A program made the position numbers and the translations under genes. Shown here piece by piece: positions 25,349 to 37,285 of a stretch of 64,000 bases of DNA; positions within the stretch are counted from its first letter, which is position 1, and the number at the start of each line of letters is the position of its first letter. Under the pieces are notes generated by a model. It was not told the DNA's origin. It saw only the letters and a program-made list of their open reading frames with translations, and did no database searches. The stretch lies in contig NC_044929.1 of the NCBI RefSeq assembly GCF_003576645.1, positions 4,494,753-4,558,752 of the forward strand. Reading direction: 5' to 3'. The DNA comes from Ipomoea triloba (lineage: Eukaryota; Streptophyta; Magnoliopsida; Solanales; Convolvulaceae).

Positions 25349-25502
25349 CACTATAAAGTTGTCTCATAACTAACATACCGAAATTCCATCTTACACCTTT
25401 TATATTCTCTCTCTCCCCTTCTCTCTCTCTCTCTCTCTTTCTCACTCTCACAATTTACACAATTCAAGCTCTCTACCTAGATAGGTGAATTGAATAACAA
25501 TA
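25349..25502 (+). promoter_or_regulatory. Core promoter and CT-rich leader of the BURP gene
   Basis: A TATA-like CTATAAAG (25351-25358) lies about 150 bp before the start codon. It is followed by a long pyrimidine/CT microsatellite (about 25408-25445), typical of plant leader sequences. Confidence 0.55.
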
Positions 25503-28362
25503 ATGCACCTCCACTCTCTCCCTCTTTGCCTCTTTCTTCTTTTCTTGTGCTTGCCTTCTCCATCTCCCATTGTAAGTGGCTATGTTTTATATTTATTTAT
25601 TGTCACTCACTTATACACTCAATGTTCATAATTTATGTTTGTTTAGTATATATATTCGCATTTGTTTAGTATAAATATGATAGATTTATCATCCATTATC
25701 TGTATGCTCAATGTTTGTAATTTGATTTTTTGGTTTAATTTTGTTAATTATCTATGTTCTTATCTAAATGCCCCTATTTTGTTACTTTGTAAACTCTACG
25801 GAATGAAATTTATAGCAATTTTTAATTTATCATCCATCGATCATACACTAGTGTTCATATATAATTTGAATTTTGATTTATTTTCATGAGTTATATCTTT
25901 ATATATACGTGTGTGTGTGTTTTCATATAATTATATGTATTTTTTTTGATAAATGGGCGTGATTGAACAGAAATCGAATCAAACATTGTATATATACTTA
26001 GAGTTCAAGATCATACATTTCTAATTATACATGCATTTCTACGGCTATGGAATTTGGTTTTTGGTTATATACGCTTGCATAAAACTCTAACTTTTTTGAC
26101 CTGGTGTAAAAGAAGATCAGTCTAAGTATGATATGAGCTTAAACTTATAGTCTATCCAGGATATTTTGTAGTTAACCATTCAAAAAGAAAACTATCTTTT
26201 TCATGTCTTATAATGTGCATGCATGAATTAAAGTTTAAGAAACTGTTTTATATTTTTTTTTTCTAAAGAAGAATCATGAGAGAATTGATGATTGGTATTT
26301 GGTAGTAATTAGTTCATGCATGGATGAATTGAAGATCCTACTTATTATATCTAATTTAAAAATTATGATCAAATTTTATGTTGTGCAATGAATTTTACAT
26401 TATGTTTCTTTTATCTCTAAATATTTTTTTATGATACTATCCTTTTCTTATGAAAAATGCTACTTTAGTTTTGCATAGATTTGTAGCAAAACTCAATTTA
26501 TTATGTGCACCATATTTTATTAGTATAGACTTTTCTCTGATTGTACGTTGTTATGGTGGCAGGTGGCCGTGAGAGATAGCCCCTTCACGCCGAAGGCTTA
26601 TCTGATTCGTTACTGGAATAAACAGATCTCCAATGACCTTCCCAGGCCGTGGTTTCTCATCAACATGGCGTCGCCGTTGACCGCCGCACAGTATGCCGTC
26701 TTTTCCAAGATCGCGAAGGCGGATCGGAACTCCCTGGCCACCCAATTGCCGCAATTTTGCTCGTCGGCGGACCTCCTCTGTTTCCCCGATTTATCCCCAA
26801 ACCTCAGCAAGCACGACGACAACGCCAATTTCACCTCGTACGAGTTCCAGAATTTCACGAATTACGGGTCCCACAGCTCCGCCGGCGCCGTCTCTTTCAA
26901 GAATTACACCGTCGACGTGAACCTCCCCGTCGACACGTTCCGGCGCTACAGCCGCGATTCCTCCGGCCATACTGATCGGTTCTCCAATTACGGCTCCGGC
27001 GGCAACGTCGTCGACCAGAGCTTCCACACCTACGGCGCCGGAACGGCCGGCGGCGCCGGCGATTTCGCGAAATATGCGGAGAACGGTAACGAGCCGAATC
27101 TAAGGTTCACTGCCTACTCCGACGACACCAATGGCCGGAAACAGGATTTCAAATCCTACTCGGAAAACGCCAATTTCGGGAATCAAAATTTCACGAGCTA
27201 TGGGAAAAAGGGGAACGGAGCCGCTATCGGGTTCACTAGCTACGGCAATAATTCGAACGTGATGGATTCCTTGTTCAAAAACTACGGCGAGTCCGGTAAC
27301 GGAGATGTCGACACCTTCACAAAATATGCCTTTGACGGAAACAACCCGGATAACACCTTCCAGAATTACGGCGCCAAAGGGAATGGCCCCGTCGACACTT
27401 TCAACACTTACCGTCAGGAATCTAACGTCGGCGCCGATAATTTCAAATCCTACGGGAAAAAATCGAACGCCGCCGAGGTTGGTTTCGTGAACTACGGCAA
27501 ATCCTACAACGAAGGGACGGATAAATTCTCCGGCTATAGTGACAGCGACAGAGTTACCTTCAATGGATACGGCGTAAACAACACCTTCAAAGACTACGCC
27601 AAAACCGGCGTCACATTCGCCGGCTACGTGAACACCACCGCCGTAACAGCGGCGGTGGAAGCGGCCGGGGGCAAAATGGTAAATAACAACAGGTGGGTGG
27701 AGCCCGGGAAGTTTTTTAGAGAGAAGATGTTGAAGAGTGGGAGTGTTATGCCGATGCCCGATATTCGGGATAAAATGCCGAAAAGGTCATTTTTGCCCCG
27801 GAATATCGCGACGGAACTGCCGTTCTCCGCCGCGGAGATCGGCGAACTGGAGAAAATTTTCCACGCCGTCGAGGGCTCCAGCATGGCTAAGATTCTCTCT
27901 AACACGTTGGCCGAGTGCGAGCGTGCGTCGAGCCCAGGCGAGACCAAGCGGTGCGTCACCTCCGTGGAGGACATGATTGACTTCGCCACCGTCGTGTTGG
28001 GGCGGAACGTGGTGGTTCGGACGACGGAAACCACCGTGGGGGCGAAACAAAACATCATGATCGGATCGGTCAAAGGAATCAACGGTGGAAAACTCACCAA
28101 ATCAGTGTCGTGTCACCAAAGCCTTTTCCCTTACCTAGTCTATTACTGTCATTCGGTTCCTAAAGTCCGGCTTTACGAAGCGGATATTTTGGACCCGAAA
28201 ACCAAGGACAAGATCAACCACGGTGTCGCTATTTGTCACATCGACACGTCATCTTGGGGCCCCACGCATGGTGCCTTCTTGGCACTTGGGTCCGGTCCGG
28301 GTAAGATTGAGGTGTGCCACTGGATCTTTGAGAATGACATGACATGGACGGTGGCAGATTAA
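25503..28362 (+). CDS. BURP-domain polygalacturonase-1 beta-like protein
   Basis: Two exons, 25503-25571 and 26563-28362, joined in frame by a 991-bp GT-AG intron, encode 622 residues, the usual length of this subfamily. Exon 1 encodes a hydrophobic signal peptide (MHLHSLPLCLFLLFLCLPSP...). Residues of about 110-390 hold 21 FxxY motifs (FTSY, FKNY, FRRY and so on) spaced near 14 residues, usually in an F-x-x-Y-G-x-x-x-N setting. The C-terminal BURP domain (about 407-622) has the diagnostic CH-X10-CH-X27-CH-X25-CH, with the cysteines at 540, 552, 581 and 608. Relatives are secreted to the cell wall, where the non-catalytic beta subunit binds and modulates polygalacturonase and pectin metabolism. 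Exon 2 is much richer in GC than its surroundings, which also creates long overlapping frames that I do not regard as genes. Confidence 0.93.
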
Positions 28363-30100
28363 ACAAATATGCTTATGTCAATAACTCATTTAAAGTACCA
28401 TTCTATGCAACATTTTATCATTTTATGTTGGAACATGAATGGTGCACCCTTTAATTTATGACTTTTAATGGAAATGATTTATTGAATAGTATTTCAGTGT
28501 CATATTAAGAAATAGTATTGATATATAAAATTTTATGAGGGTAAAATAACGTGCTAACTGCTAAGTAATATTTACATACTTCATTGATATTATTGATACA
28601 TACATCATATAGACACATAGTATTTATTAATTACATTACACCTTTAAATTTTTAATTTAATATAAATTACACTATAAAGTTATTTATTTTTCATCCCCAC
28701 ATTATTTAAGATCAAATGAATTGAAAATTCAATGGAACGATTAGCTAATAACAAATTACACTTGCAATGTTACCAAAAGATACAAAAGAACATGATGTTT
28801 ATAAAGTATAAAGTAACTATATTTTGAAATTATAATAAGTATCACACGAGTAACTTCAAAGTATTTGTTTTAGAAAATTTCAAATATTTTGATTAAGCAT
28901 CTTAAAATTCTCTCCCAATAATACACAGTTTCGACCATGGATAAAGAGAAATACAAATTATCAATTCATTACCATAGTCTTCCATACAATGGCGCAATTA
29001 TTGATAAAAATTATCAAATAAGTGTTGGTCTTGGGTAAGCAAATAATCAAGGGTAGTAGTGAAAACACAACTTTATTTCTTTATATATTGCATAACAGAT
29101 AGTGTTATGTTTCAATGACAAGATTTGCACATCATGCTTTCAATCATATTCGAACCCGTGGCTTGCTTTGGACAAGCTCAATTTTGAACAAGCTACAATT
29201 TAAAATAAAGGTCAATGGTGTAATACCGCTTCAACTTTTGTTTAATGGTGTGATGTATGTGGAGGAAATCATGTTTCGGGTGCGTGTATACAAAAGGTTC
29301 CCTATACTCAAAACATGATGATCCCACAAGGAAATGCATTTTGATGATACATGAAATATGATGATATGAATACGAAAATTTGTTTTATAACAATTATAAT
29401 CTATTGGTGACATTTAAACGAGTATCTCCAAGTTTTCATAAGAAATTGAATTTGTTCCAAAGTCATGGTAGCTATGCCCCAACACCTTCTATATAGAGGA
29501 GCCTCCACAGTCCATTATGGAGGCAATAAGGGATTAACTATCAAAGTGGCACAATTTAATACTTTAGTCGCCATATGGAGGCAATAAGGGATTAACTATC
29601 AAAGTGGCACAATTTAATACTTTAGTCGCCATTATATCATATCTTTCAGAAGTTTATTTTTTGTAGTGACGAGGAAAAATCAGTATTCACTATCCGAGAG
29701 CGTGCAATGGGTAAATTTTATCTTGTGACTCTAAACGACAAATGATCATAAGGAAGTAACACAACCTATATTGCTTATAACTTACTAATTCAAACCAAGA
29801 AGAAACCAAACCAACAACATGATCAAAATTGAATTCATATTTTAATTATTAATATTCATGAATGAGAAACCCCTATTGGATTAAAAAAAAAAGTTAATAG
29901 GTTCTGTAAACTTTTAAAATAAAAAAATATAAAAATAATTAAAAGTTTAAAGAGATTCTATACGTGTCATTTAAAATTTATTATATAGTTTATAAAAGTT
30001 TATCAATTTAAAAGTATGTAAAATCCCTTTTTATTGATTACTCTCCCTTAATTGACAAATTGAATGATCCAATTCTACAAGTAGGGTTTCGTTGATCAAA
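28363..30100. other. Intergenic, no gene seen
   Basis: AT-rich spacer between the BURP and PRP17 genes. It contains a 58-bp tandem duplication at 29516-29631. Only short open frames without recognisable features were seen. Confidence 0.6.
29516..29631. repeat. 58-bp tandem duplication
   Basis: Two adjacent, nearly identical copies (29516-29573 and 29574-29631) begin TATGGAGGCAATAAGGG. Confidence 0.93.
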
Positions 30101-30268
30101 ATTTGGAAAATCAATCACAATTAGCCTTACCACTATTAACTCCTGGATTTACTGTGCGGCGGTGCTATACATTATACATACACCGTACGGCCGCGAAAAC
30201 CCCAAAATCAACACCAAATTGTCACTGGGGTTTTCTCGCTAGCTCGCTCGCAATCTCTCTCTCCAATC

Positions 30269-33200
30269 ATGGATCTCTTACGCTCGTATGCCGACGACGA
30301 CATGGACAACCAAGAGCAGAAATCCGAAGAAAAACCGCAATCCTCCAACCAAAGCCCTAATTCCCAACAATTGGACCATTCGGGTCACTCCTCTCCGGAT
30401 TCATCCCCGGTTCGGATGTCGCTCACGTCCAAATCCGCCGCCCCGAAAGTCGACGACACCATGTTGGCCCTAACAGTCGCCGGCGGCGCAGCTCGGGCGC
30501 TTTCGAAACCCCTGGATCCGACTCAACACACGGTGTCGTATAATCCCACTTATGACCAGCTCTGGGCCCCAATCTACGGCCCCGCGCACCCTTACGCGAA
30601 GGACGGCCTCGCGCAGGGCCTCCGCAATCACAAGCTGGGGTTTGTGGAGAACGCTGCTATTGAGCCGTTCGTGTTCGACGAGCAGTATAATACGTTTCAG
30701 AAATACGGTTATGCATTTGACCCTTCCGCGAATCACTATGTAGGGGATATGGATGTTTTGAAGAAGAATGACGCAATTTCGGTGTATAATATACCGCAGC
30801 ACGAGCAGAAGAAGAGGAAGCTCGAGAAGAAGAAGGAGATGATGGAGAATGAGCAGGGAGAGGAGGAGGAAGAGGATGTTGATATGACTGAAGTGGACAA
30901 TCCGGCCACTGAGGCGTGGTTGAGGAAGAATAGGAAGAGCCCTTGGGCTGGGAAGAAAGAGGGTTTGCAAACTGAGCTGACTGAGGAGCAGAAGAAGTAT
31001 GCTGAAGAGTATGCGAAGAAGAAGGGCGAGGAGAAAGGTGAAAGAGAAAAGGGAGAGGCTTTGGTTGAGAAGAGTACTTTTCATGGTAAGGAAGAGAGGG
31101 ATTATCAGGGTAGGTCATGGATTGCACCTCCTAAGGATGCCAAGCCACAGAATGATCATTGTTATATTCCAAAGAGATTGGTGCATACTTGGAGTGGCCA
31201 CACGAAAGGAGTTTCAGCTATTAGGTTCTTCCCCAAGCATGGCCATTTGATTCTTTCTGCTGGAATGGACACCAAGGTGAAGATTTGGGATGTTTTCAAT
31301 TCAGGCAAGTGCATGAGGACTTACATGGGGCACTCAAAGGCGGTGAGAGATATTTGGTTTAGCAATGATGGAACTAAATTTTTAACTGCTAGCTATGACA
31401 AAAATATCAAGTATTGGGATACAGAGACTGGAAAGGTGATATCTACATTTTCCACAGGGAAGGTACCTTATGTGGTGAGACTTAATCCTGATGAGGATAA
31501 ACAGAATGTGCTTTTGGCGGGTATGAGTGATAAGAAGATAGTACAGTGGGATATGAACTCTGGGCAGATTACTCAAGAGTATGATCAGCATCTTGGAGCA
31601 GTTAATACAATCACATTTGTGGATGATAATAGGAGGTTTGTAACTTCTAGTGATGATAAATCCCTCCGGGTTTGGGAATTTGGCATTCCTGTTGTTATAA
31701 AGTACATTAGTGAACCCCATATGCATTCTATGCCCTCCATTTCACCACATCCGAATGGGAACTGGCTTGCGGCTCAGAGTTTGGATAATCAAATTCTTAT
31801 CTATAGCACCAGGGAGAGGTTCCAGCTCAACAAGAAGAAGAGATTTGCTGGACATATTGTAGCTGGGTATGCCTGTCAGGTTAATTTCTCACCTGATGGG
31901 CGGTTTGTCCTGTCAGGAGATGGTGAAGGTAGATGCTGGTTCTGGGATTGGAAGAGTTGCAAAGTCTTCAGAACTCTCAAGTGTCATGATGGGGTATGCA
32001 TTGGTGCTGAGTGGCATCCTTTGGAGCAAAGTAAAGTTGCTACCTGTGGCTGGGATGGCTTGATCAAATACTGGTAATAGATCTCATCCCTTATACAATA
32101 TGATATAGTGCTTTATATGATGATTACATCTTTATATTTCTTTGTTGTGGCATTGGACAGTAGTTAGCAAACACTAAATGCAACCGGTAAACCAGCCTAG
32201 GTTGCCCATAACTGACTGGCTCAAACCAAGAAAGCTTGGATTTGAACTCTGACCTTGTGATTACAAGTTTGTATCCTTAGCCAAGTAACTTGGCTGGGGT
32301 TACCCCCTTTCTGTTATGATAAGTAATGGCAACTAATTAATTCATTCTACGACGTTACTTATACAAGATCACAAATTAGTTTCTCTTATTTTGCCTACTG
32401 CATAAGCTCATTTAAATCACAATGTAGTGGGGCAGCTAACTTCCTCTGCTTTTCTATCTATTAATTTTATAATTGAATTTGGATTCTTAATTTGGAAACT
32501 CTATGCTACTCAACTCTTTACCTGGGGAATAGTATCACTCATATTCTCATAAAACACAAGGAAATAATTGTAGATTGAATTGCTTCTATAGTTCTATGTT
32601 TTAACTTCTGTGATCAGTTAGAGTAGGAACACCTCTAAGAAGTGTGCTTTGGAGACCCCAAAAAATTCTTCTGATTATTACAGTCTGTTGTAATACATGT
32701 TGGTCTGACCATCTTAGAAGAATAGATGTCGCTTTAGATAGATTATCCTTGTAATACTTCTGGAGGTTAAATTCTGCTCTATTTTGCAAGAAGATTGTTT
32801 TAGGGCATACACATAATTAATAAATACTTAATAAACAGAAATATTCAGTTAATGACAATCACTGTACCTTTCTTGTCCTAAAGGGGCTCTAGTTGGTGAA
32901 CCTCTGTCACCTTGATATCAAGGAGAACATGAATCAATGTAGAGCAGCGCAATGTTTCAAACCAACTCATCTGGGATTTAATCCCAATTTAGTTGGATGT
33001 GCTTCATGGATTCAGTTAACTTGGGGTGGGTGGGGGTGGGGGGTGGGGTTGAAAGGGTGGACAAATAACTTACGCTTAATCTGGATATGTTTTACACTTT
33101 TACTTGTCTAGTCAAATATGGGTTGGAAAGCTATGTAGTACATATGGTCATATAGCTCTGTGCAAGGTTGATCTTTTGTAAAGCTTTGTTACATCTATAT

Positions 33201-34112
33201 ATGTTACATTGGCTTGGTGCATTCTTTTTATTAATGGAAATTTACTTACCAAGAAGCAAAAATACATGTTGCTCAAAATAGGTTGGATAAGATTGCTTGT
33301 TACCTCAATTCCTTGCAACCTACATTCAATAGGTTTTAGGAAGTGCTACTAGAAATTAAAATGCTTGTTTTATGCTGTAGAATAACATTGTTTGGAAATA
33401 ATGTCATGCTGTATGTGATTAAAATAGTAAGGTAATTGTAAAATAGAACTCCAAATCATAATATTAATTGGAGTTTGTCAACAAGGGAAATAAGTTTGGG
33501 AAAGATGAGCAGCAGATAGTGGAAAGAAATAGAGAATAGGTTAAAGCAGGAGGGGTTTGTGTGTTTGTTTGTGTGAGGTGATTGGGCAGGGCTTAGAGAA
33601 AGAATCGGGATAGAGGTGAGAGAGACAGAGAGGAGGGACACTAGTGAAGGCAGAGCTGGAGAATCAAGAAAGGCGAAAGTTTGGGGCATACATTTTTACT
33701 TCACCGCCCAACCTCTGTTGTTATAAATCATAGTCAACTTCAGTAGGTGCACACTGAAATGATAGAATTATTGAAGGCTAAGTTGCACGGAAATGGGAAA
33801 CGGGGAAACACAGGATACGAAATGCGAGAAAAATATAAATATAAAAAATATAAGTGTGTATTTGCTTCTTTAAATATGAATACATATTAATTGTTTACTA
33901 GTTTGCTTTTAGAAAAAGGTATTTTAAAAATTTTTAAAACTAGGGAAACATCTTTGGAATGTTTTTTAAAGTTTCTATAAATTTGTGGGAGGAAACGTTG
34001 TCAAAATGCGAAGCCAAGGCAGGGAATGCTGCTTTGATTACATGTATGTGTCTAACTGTCTATGTGTAGTCCTGTCTAAGTGACTTAACTCCTTGGTTTT
34101 TGCAGGGACTAA
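30269..34112 (+). CDS. PRP17: Pre-mRNA-processing factor 17 (PRP17/CDC40)
   Basis: The exon at 30269-32073 encodes 601 complete residues: an N-terminus [17 protein letters not shown], a conserved 'AALTVAGG...[15 protein letters not shown]' type region, a Lys/Glu-rich charged stretch (about residues 185-265), then a seven-bladed WD40 propeller from about residue 305 ([19 protein letters not shown]...). PRP17/CDC40 is a nuclear spliceosome protein needed for the second transesterification step. Reading straight on, the frame stops right after ...GLIKYW. TG/GTAATAG at 32073/32074 is a good splice donor, and TTTTTGCAG/GGACTAA at 34105/34106 restores ...KYWD-stop, completing the WD motif. I therefore give join(30269..32073,34106..34112), 603 residues. 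If unspliced, the product simply ends one residue sooner. The first in-frame ATG at 30269 was chosen. An upstream ATG at 30103 is in another frame. Confidence 0.93.
32155..32310 (-). mobile_element. tRNA-derived SINE, family 2
   Basis: On the minus strand the head reads TTGGCTAAGGATACAAAC, with a box B-like GTTCAAATCC about 35 bases later, as in a tRNA-derived SINE. The body continues toward lower coordinates as 'tgggcaacctaggctggtttacc'. It lies in the PRP17 terminal intron. The tail appears truncated compared with 16905-17045 and 40826-40917. Confidence 0.6.
33023..33048 (+). other. G-rich tract, potential G-quadruplex
   Basis: Five G-runs of three to six bases separated by single T bases lie in the sense strand of the PRP17 intron. 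The duplicated copy (about 41147-41157) keeps only two G-runs here. Confidence 0.7.
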
Positions 34113-34720
34113 ACAATGGGATGCCAAGCTTGTGGTTTGTTTTATTAATCATCTCATTCACGGAAGAGCTTCATTAATGATCACTTCAGTTGGAATTTGT
34201 CAGTGTATTTTCAAATCTCATGTGGAGGATATATCAGAAAGCTTTATGAGCTCGAATGTTTTCTCACAATTTACAGGTTCAAACACCTTCCATATGTGTG
34301 CATGCTAGAAGAAAAACATAAATCCTAACTTGGTGCCCTCGCTTGCATCCACTTTTATCTATACTTGATGATGATCAATTTTGCGCCATACAGAATTGCC
34401 TGATAGGCTGTCGAGGAAGTTGTTGAGTTGTATTCTATTGCACTCTTTCCTGTATTATTGGCACTGGTTTGTAACGTGAGCGTGGATTGGACGACAAGAG
34501 TTGTAGGCTAAAATAGGATAGAACAAAGTGCAAAATTCACTTTGATCGACTGTAATTTGTTATACCAATTTTTATTTGACTAGCGGATGCACCTACATTT
34601 TGCCCATCTCGTATCTGGCGTGTGTTGGATTTGTAAGAATCTACAGGAGTTAGTGTAGTAATGAGAGTATGTATGTAGAGAGAGATTTTTGTTTTTGTAT
34701 ATTTCTATTTTTTGTGAAAT
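34113..34720 (+). other. Probable 3' UTR of PRP17
   Basis: Non-coding sequence after the predicted final exon boundary. No gene seen. The 3' end is not defined by any clear signal, so the limit is approximate. Confidence 0.45.
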
Positions 34721-35199
34721 TTCAAAATCTTGATTAATGGCCAGATTTCTGTAATGCACTGAGTTTCAGTGCAGAGAAACAGAGTTGCAATTGCAGATAA
34801 TAGAGAGAGGGGGAGGTTAGAATAGTGAAGAAGAAAAGAGAGAGTGGAAGGTGCTTATTCACTGAGTTTATTACAGGAAGTCTCAATTTTTATTTTCTCA
34901 CTTTTATTATTTGATGTGGTAAGAAATGATAAGTTATATTTATTCGTGGATTTCAAAGTAAAATGTAAAAATTTAAATTTTGAGTGAGTAAAAATAGGGA
35001 GTAGTAGTTTGAGTGGTGTTTTTTTGGTTGCTCAAAGGTATCTTTCTTTTAGCCGACAGCTAGAAGACTAATTCTTCGTCCCATGATAGAGGATTGGCCA
35101 AATAGTTTGCCCCATGTGACCATGTTGGTTAGTTTATCCATTTGTTCATACAAACAAATACAAGTCCAAGGTTATCAAAATATCAAAAGAAAGTAACGA

Positions 35200-35800
35200 C
35201 TAGATAGAATTTTTTTTAAAGAAATAATTTTGCTTAAATTTGAGGAAAATGAGATTTTCCTCCCTTTGGTTCATGGAAAACTTTTTCCATAAGTTTATGC
35301 AAGGAGTGGCTTGGAACCCAAATCTCGTCATAGAAAAAAATTCCTCCAAAAGCATCCCAATGAATGTTGTAAACCAAACATTAACAAGATACAAATGCAA
35401 ATCCTTCATAAACTCAAGAACTCTAGGTAGGCAAAATCCCCTTTATGCAATAATCACAAATATAGTATCATAATAGATAATGCAACCCTAACTCAAGTCC
35501 ATAAACTAATTACTTAGACATATTAAACATAAACATCACCAGAACACAAGAATAAAGCATAAATGGCATAATGGAAGGAGATGGAAAGAAATAAAAACTT
35601 ATCTACTAAAATGGAAGAACAACATTGAAATGTTAGAATCCAAGCTTCAAATTCTTGATTACAAGCATCCAATCAAAATGTTAAAAATTTGGCTCCTTGA
35701 AAGCATTTTAGACATCCTCTTAGCATATCTTTGGTTTTCATTGACTCCTAACACATCCAAAATGCTCCAAAAGCACACATTCATAATTTTTTTCTATGGC
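35200..35800 (-). repeat. LTR-like dispersed repeat, copy 2 (reversed)
   Basis: Read on the minus strand it matches the repeat at 17100-18830. Shared segments include TTAGTTTATGGACTTGAGTT and 'gctaagaggatg...aa..actt.caag'. It is a fragment. The short open frames inside it carry no recognised domain. Confidence 0.6.
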
Positions 35801-35823
35801 TCATAAATATTTATTTAAATTTA

Positions 35824-35845
35824 ATAATAATAATAATAATAATTC
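35824..35845. repeat. TAA microsatellite
   Basis: About seven uninterrupted AAT/TAA units. Confidence 0.9.
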
Positions 35846-36309
35846 TATTATTGGTCAGATAATATAAGGAACAATTTCAGCTGCTCAGATAATCATCTCA
35901 CGTTGATGGAACTGTGAGATGGTTTATCAACCACTCAGGACTCTGGTCCTCTCTCCAACTCTTCTGCAAAAAACAAAAGTTCTCTCTCCATCAAAGTTCT
36001 TAGATTAAGGGAACGCTCAGGGTCTGGAGGGAGAAACCAAGTCTCCATTTGAAGCATCTGCAGTGAAACCATGGAGCCAGGTATATTCATTAAAAGCTAA
36101 TTTAAGTATATGTGAAAATCATATGTTCTAAGGTCCTATACGCTTAAGATTTAACTTACAGAAATGACTTGTAACAGAGTCAGTAGTACTAAAAGAAAAT
36201 GATATAAATTAAAACTTTTTTATGATTTATTTCTTGTTAATTTTATTTGCTTAAGGTTTAAGGTTTTTAATAAGGTAACTAGTACTATATATGAGTTTAT
36301 AAATATCAT

Positions 36310-36720
36310 GTAATCTTTTTTTTCAACGAGGTTTTTTCCCACGTGGTTTTCCTAATGAAGTTTTTAACGAGGCATGCATATATTAATTAAACGATCCATA
36401 TATATACTATTTTCTTGTCTAGGTTTTTCCCATATGATTTTCCTAGCAAAGGTTTTAACGAAGCAAGATCGTGGACAAATAATGTCCAAGGGAGGGTGTA
36501 TGTTATAAATAATCTATTTAGTGTGGCCATTATTGTGTAACCGTTGTAGCGGTCATCATAATTAGTATTGTCATTATTACTTATATTATATATATGGTTC
36601 CCCTCTTGTAAACTGATGATGGATGAATAAGAATTTTTTCCCCTTTCCTGGTCTCTATTCTCTCTATTAGCTTATCTTATACATAATCCTGCAATTCACT
36701 ATTCACCGTCACCGATTAGA
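36310..36720 (+). mobile_element. Copia-type LTR retrotransposon remnant
   Basis: The pattern 'aacgaggttttttcccacgtgg...aacgaggca' followed by 'aatgtccaagggaggg' (36481-36496) is typical of the region before the 3' LTR of plant Ty1/copia elements, and the GGGAGGG part fits a polypurine tract. A putative LTR starts at TGTATGTTATAAAT (36497) and runs to about 36710, with 'cctctTGTAAACTG' and CT-rich leader-like features. No gag-pol and no second LTR are present. It lies about 600 bp upstream of NLR1. Confidence 0.65.
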
Positions 36721-37046
36721 AGTATAGGCCAACGGGCACAAAAAACCTATTCAAACATTTATTAAATATTAGCCTTTTTCAAACAAGACACATCAAATTG
36801 AACGAAAAGAATAATAATTAAATGTTGAATGTTAATCATAGTTGTGATATTAAAATTAAACATTACAGGTCATTAAATGATTATCTTATTATTTATTGGA
36901 TTTGTCACCATACTGAATCCTAAGCTACCATTTTTTTTTGTCATTCAATGAATGATTCCCCGACAACTACACCATTTTTTTTTTTAATCTTTCCAACAAC
37001 AAGCTTTGATGTTATCTTTGAATTAAAATATTGAATTAAAAAAATA

Positions 37047-37285
37047 GCATTGCATTATAGAGGGTGTCTACCATTATTATTGAATTCCTGTTGATATTAG
37101 TTCCAGTTGCTTCTTCTGTGAAAGCTTACACACAATCGAAGTAACTAACAAAAAATTGCAATATTGAATTTCACCCAGTGAAGTTCCTGTTGATATTAGT
37201 TCCACTTGCATCTTCAATTCTGTGAAACCTTACCCACAATAATCAATCAATCAAAAAAGTTGCAAACAGATCTAGAGATCCAAGG
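37047..37285 (+). promoter_or_regulatory. Conserved leader/promoter of NLR1
   Basis: This shares 'agcattgcattatagagggtgt', 'gaattcctgttgatatta' and 'gtgaaagcttacacacaatc' with the regions before the other NLR genes. Here the 'ttcctgttgatattagttcca' part is present twice (about 37086 and 37183). Confidence 0.65.

Larger units (their letters stand above)
32074..34105 (+). other. Predicted terminal intron of PRP17
   Basis: A 2032-bp GT-AG intron that splits the last Trp codon from the last Asp and the stop. It holds a SINE (32155-32310), a G-rich tract (33023-33048) and a purine-rich stretch (33480-33680). Its first part is copied with the PRP17 fragment at 40392-41400. Confidence 0.75.

Noticed and set aside
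27624..28100. 158-residue minus-strand frame and other frames across the BURP exon
   Set aside because: The GC-rich coding exon lacks stops in several frames; the plus-strand BURP frame is the one with a signal peptide and CH motifs.
30103..30360. Upstream ATG and 85-residue frame overlapping the PRP17 start
   Set aside because: Out of frame with PRP17, no recognised product, and its ATG may lie before the transcription start. It could be a uORF, but nothing supports translation.
30470..31127. Long minus-strand frames (204 and 156 residues) opposite PRP17
   Set aside because: They are shadows of the Lys/Glu-rich PRP17 coding region, giving Leu/Ser-rich translations.
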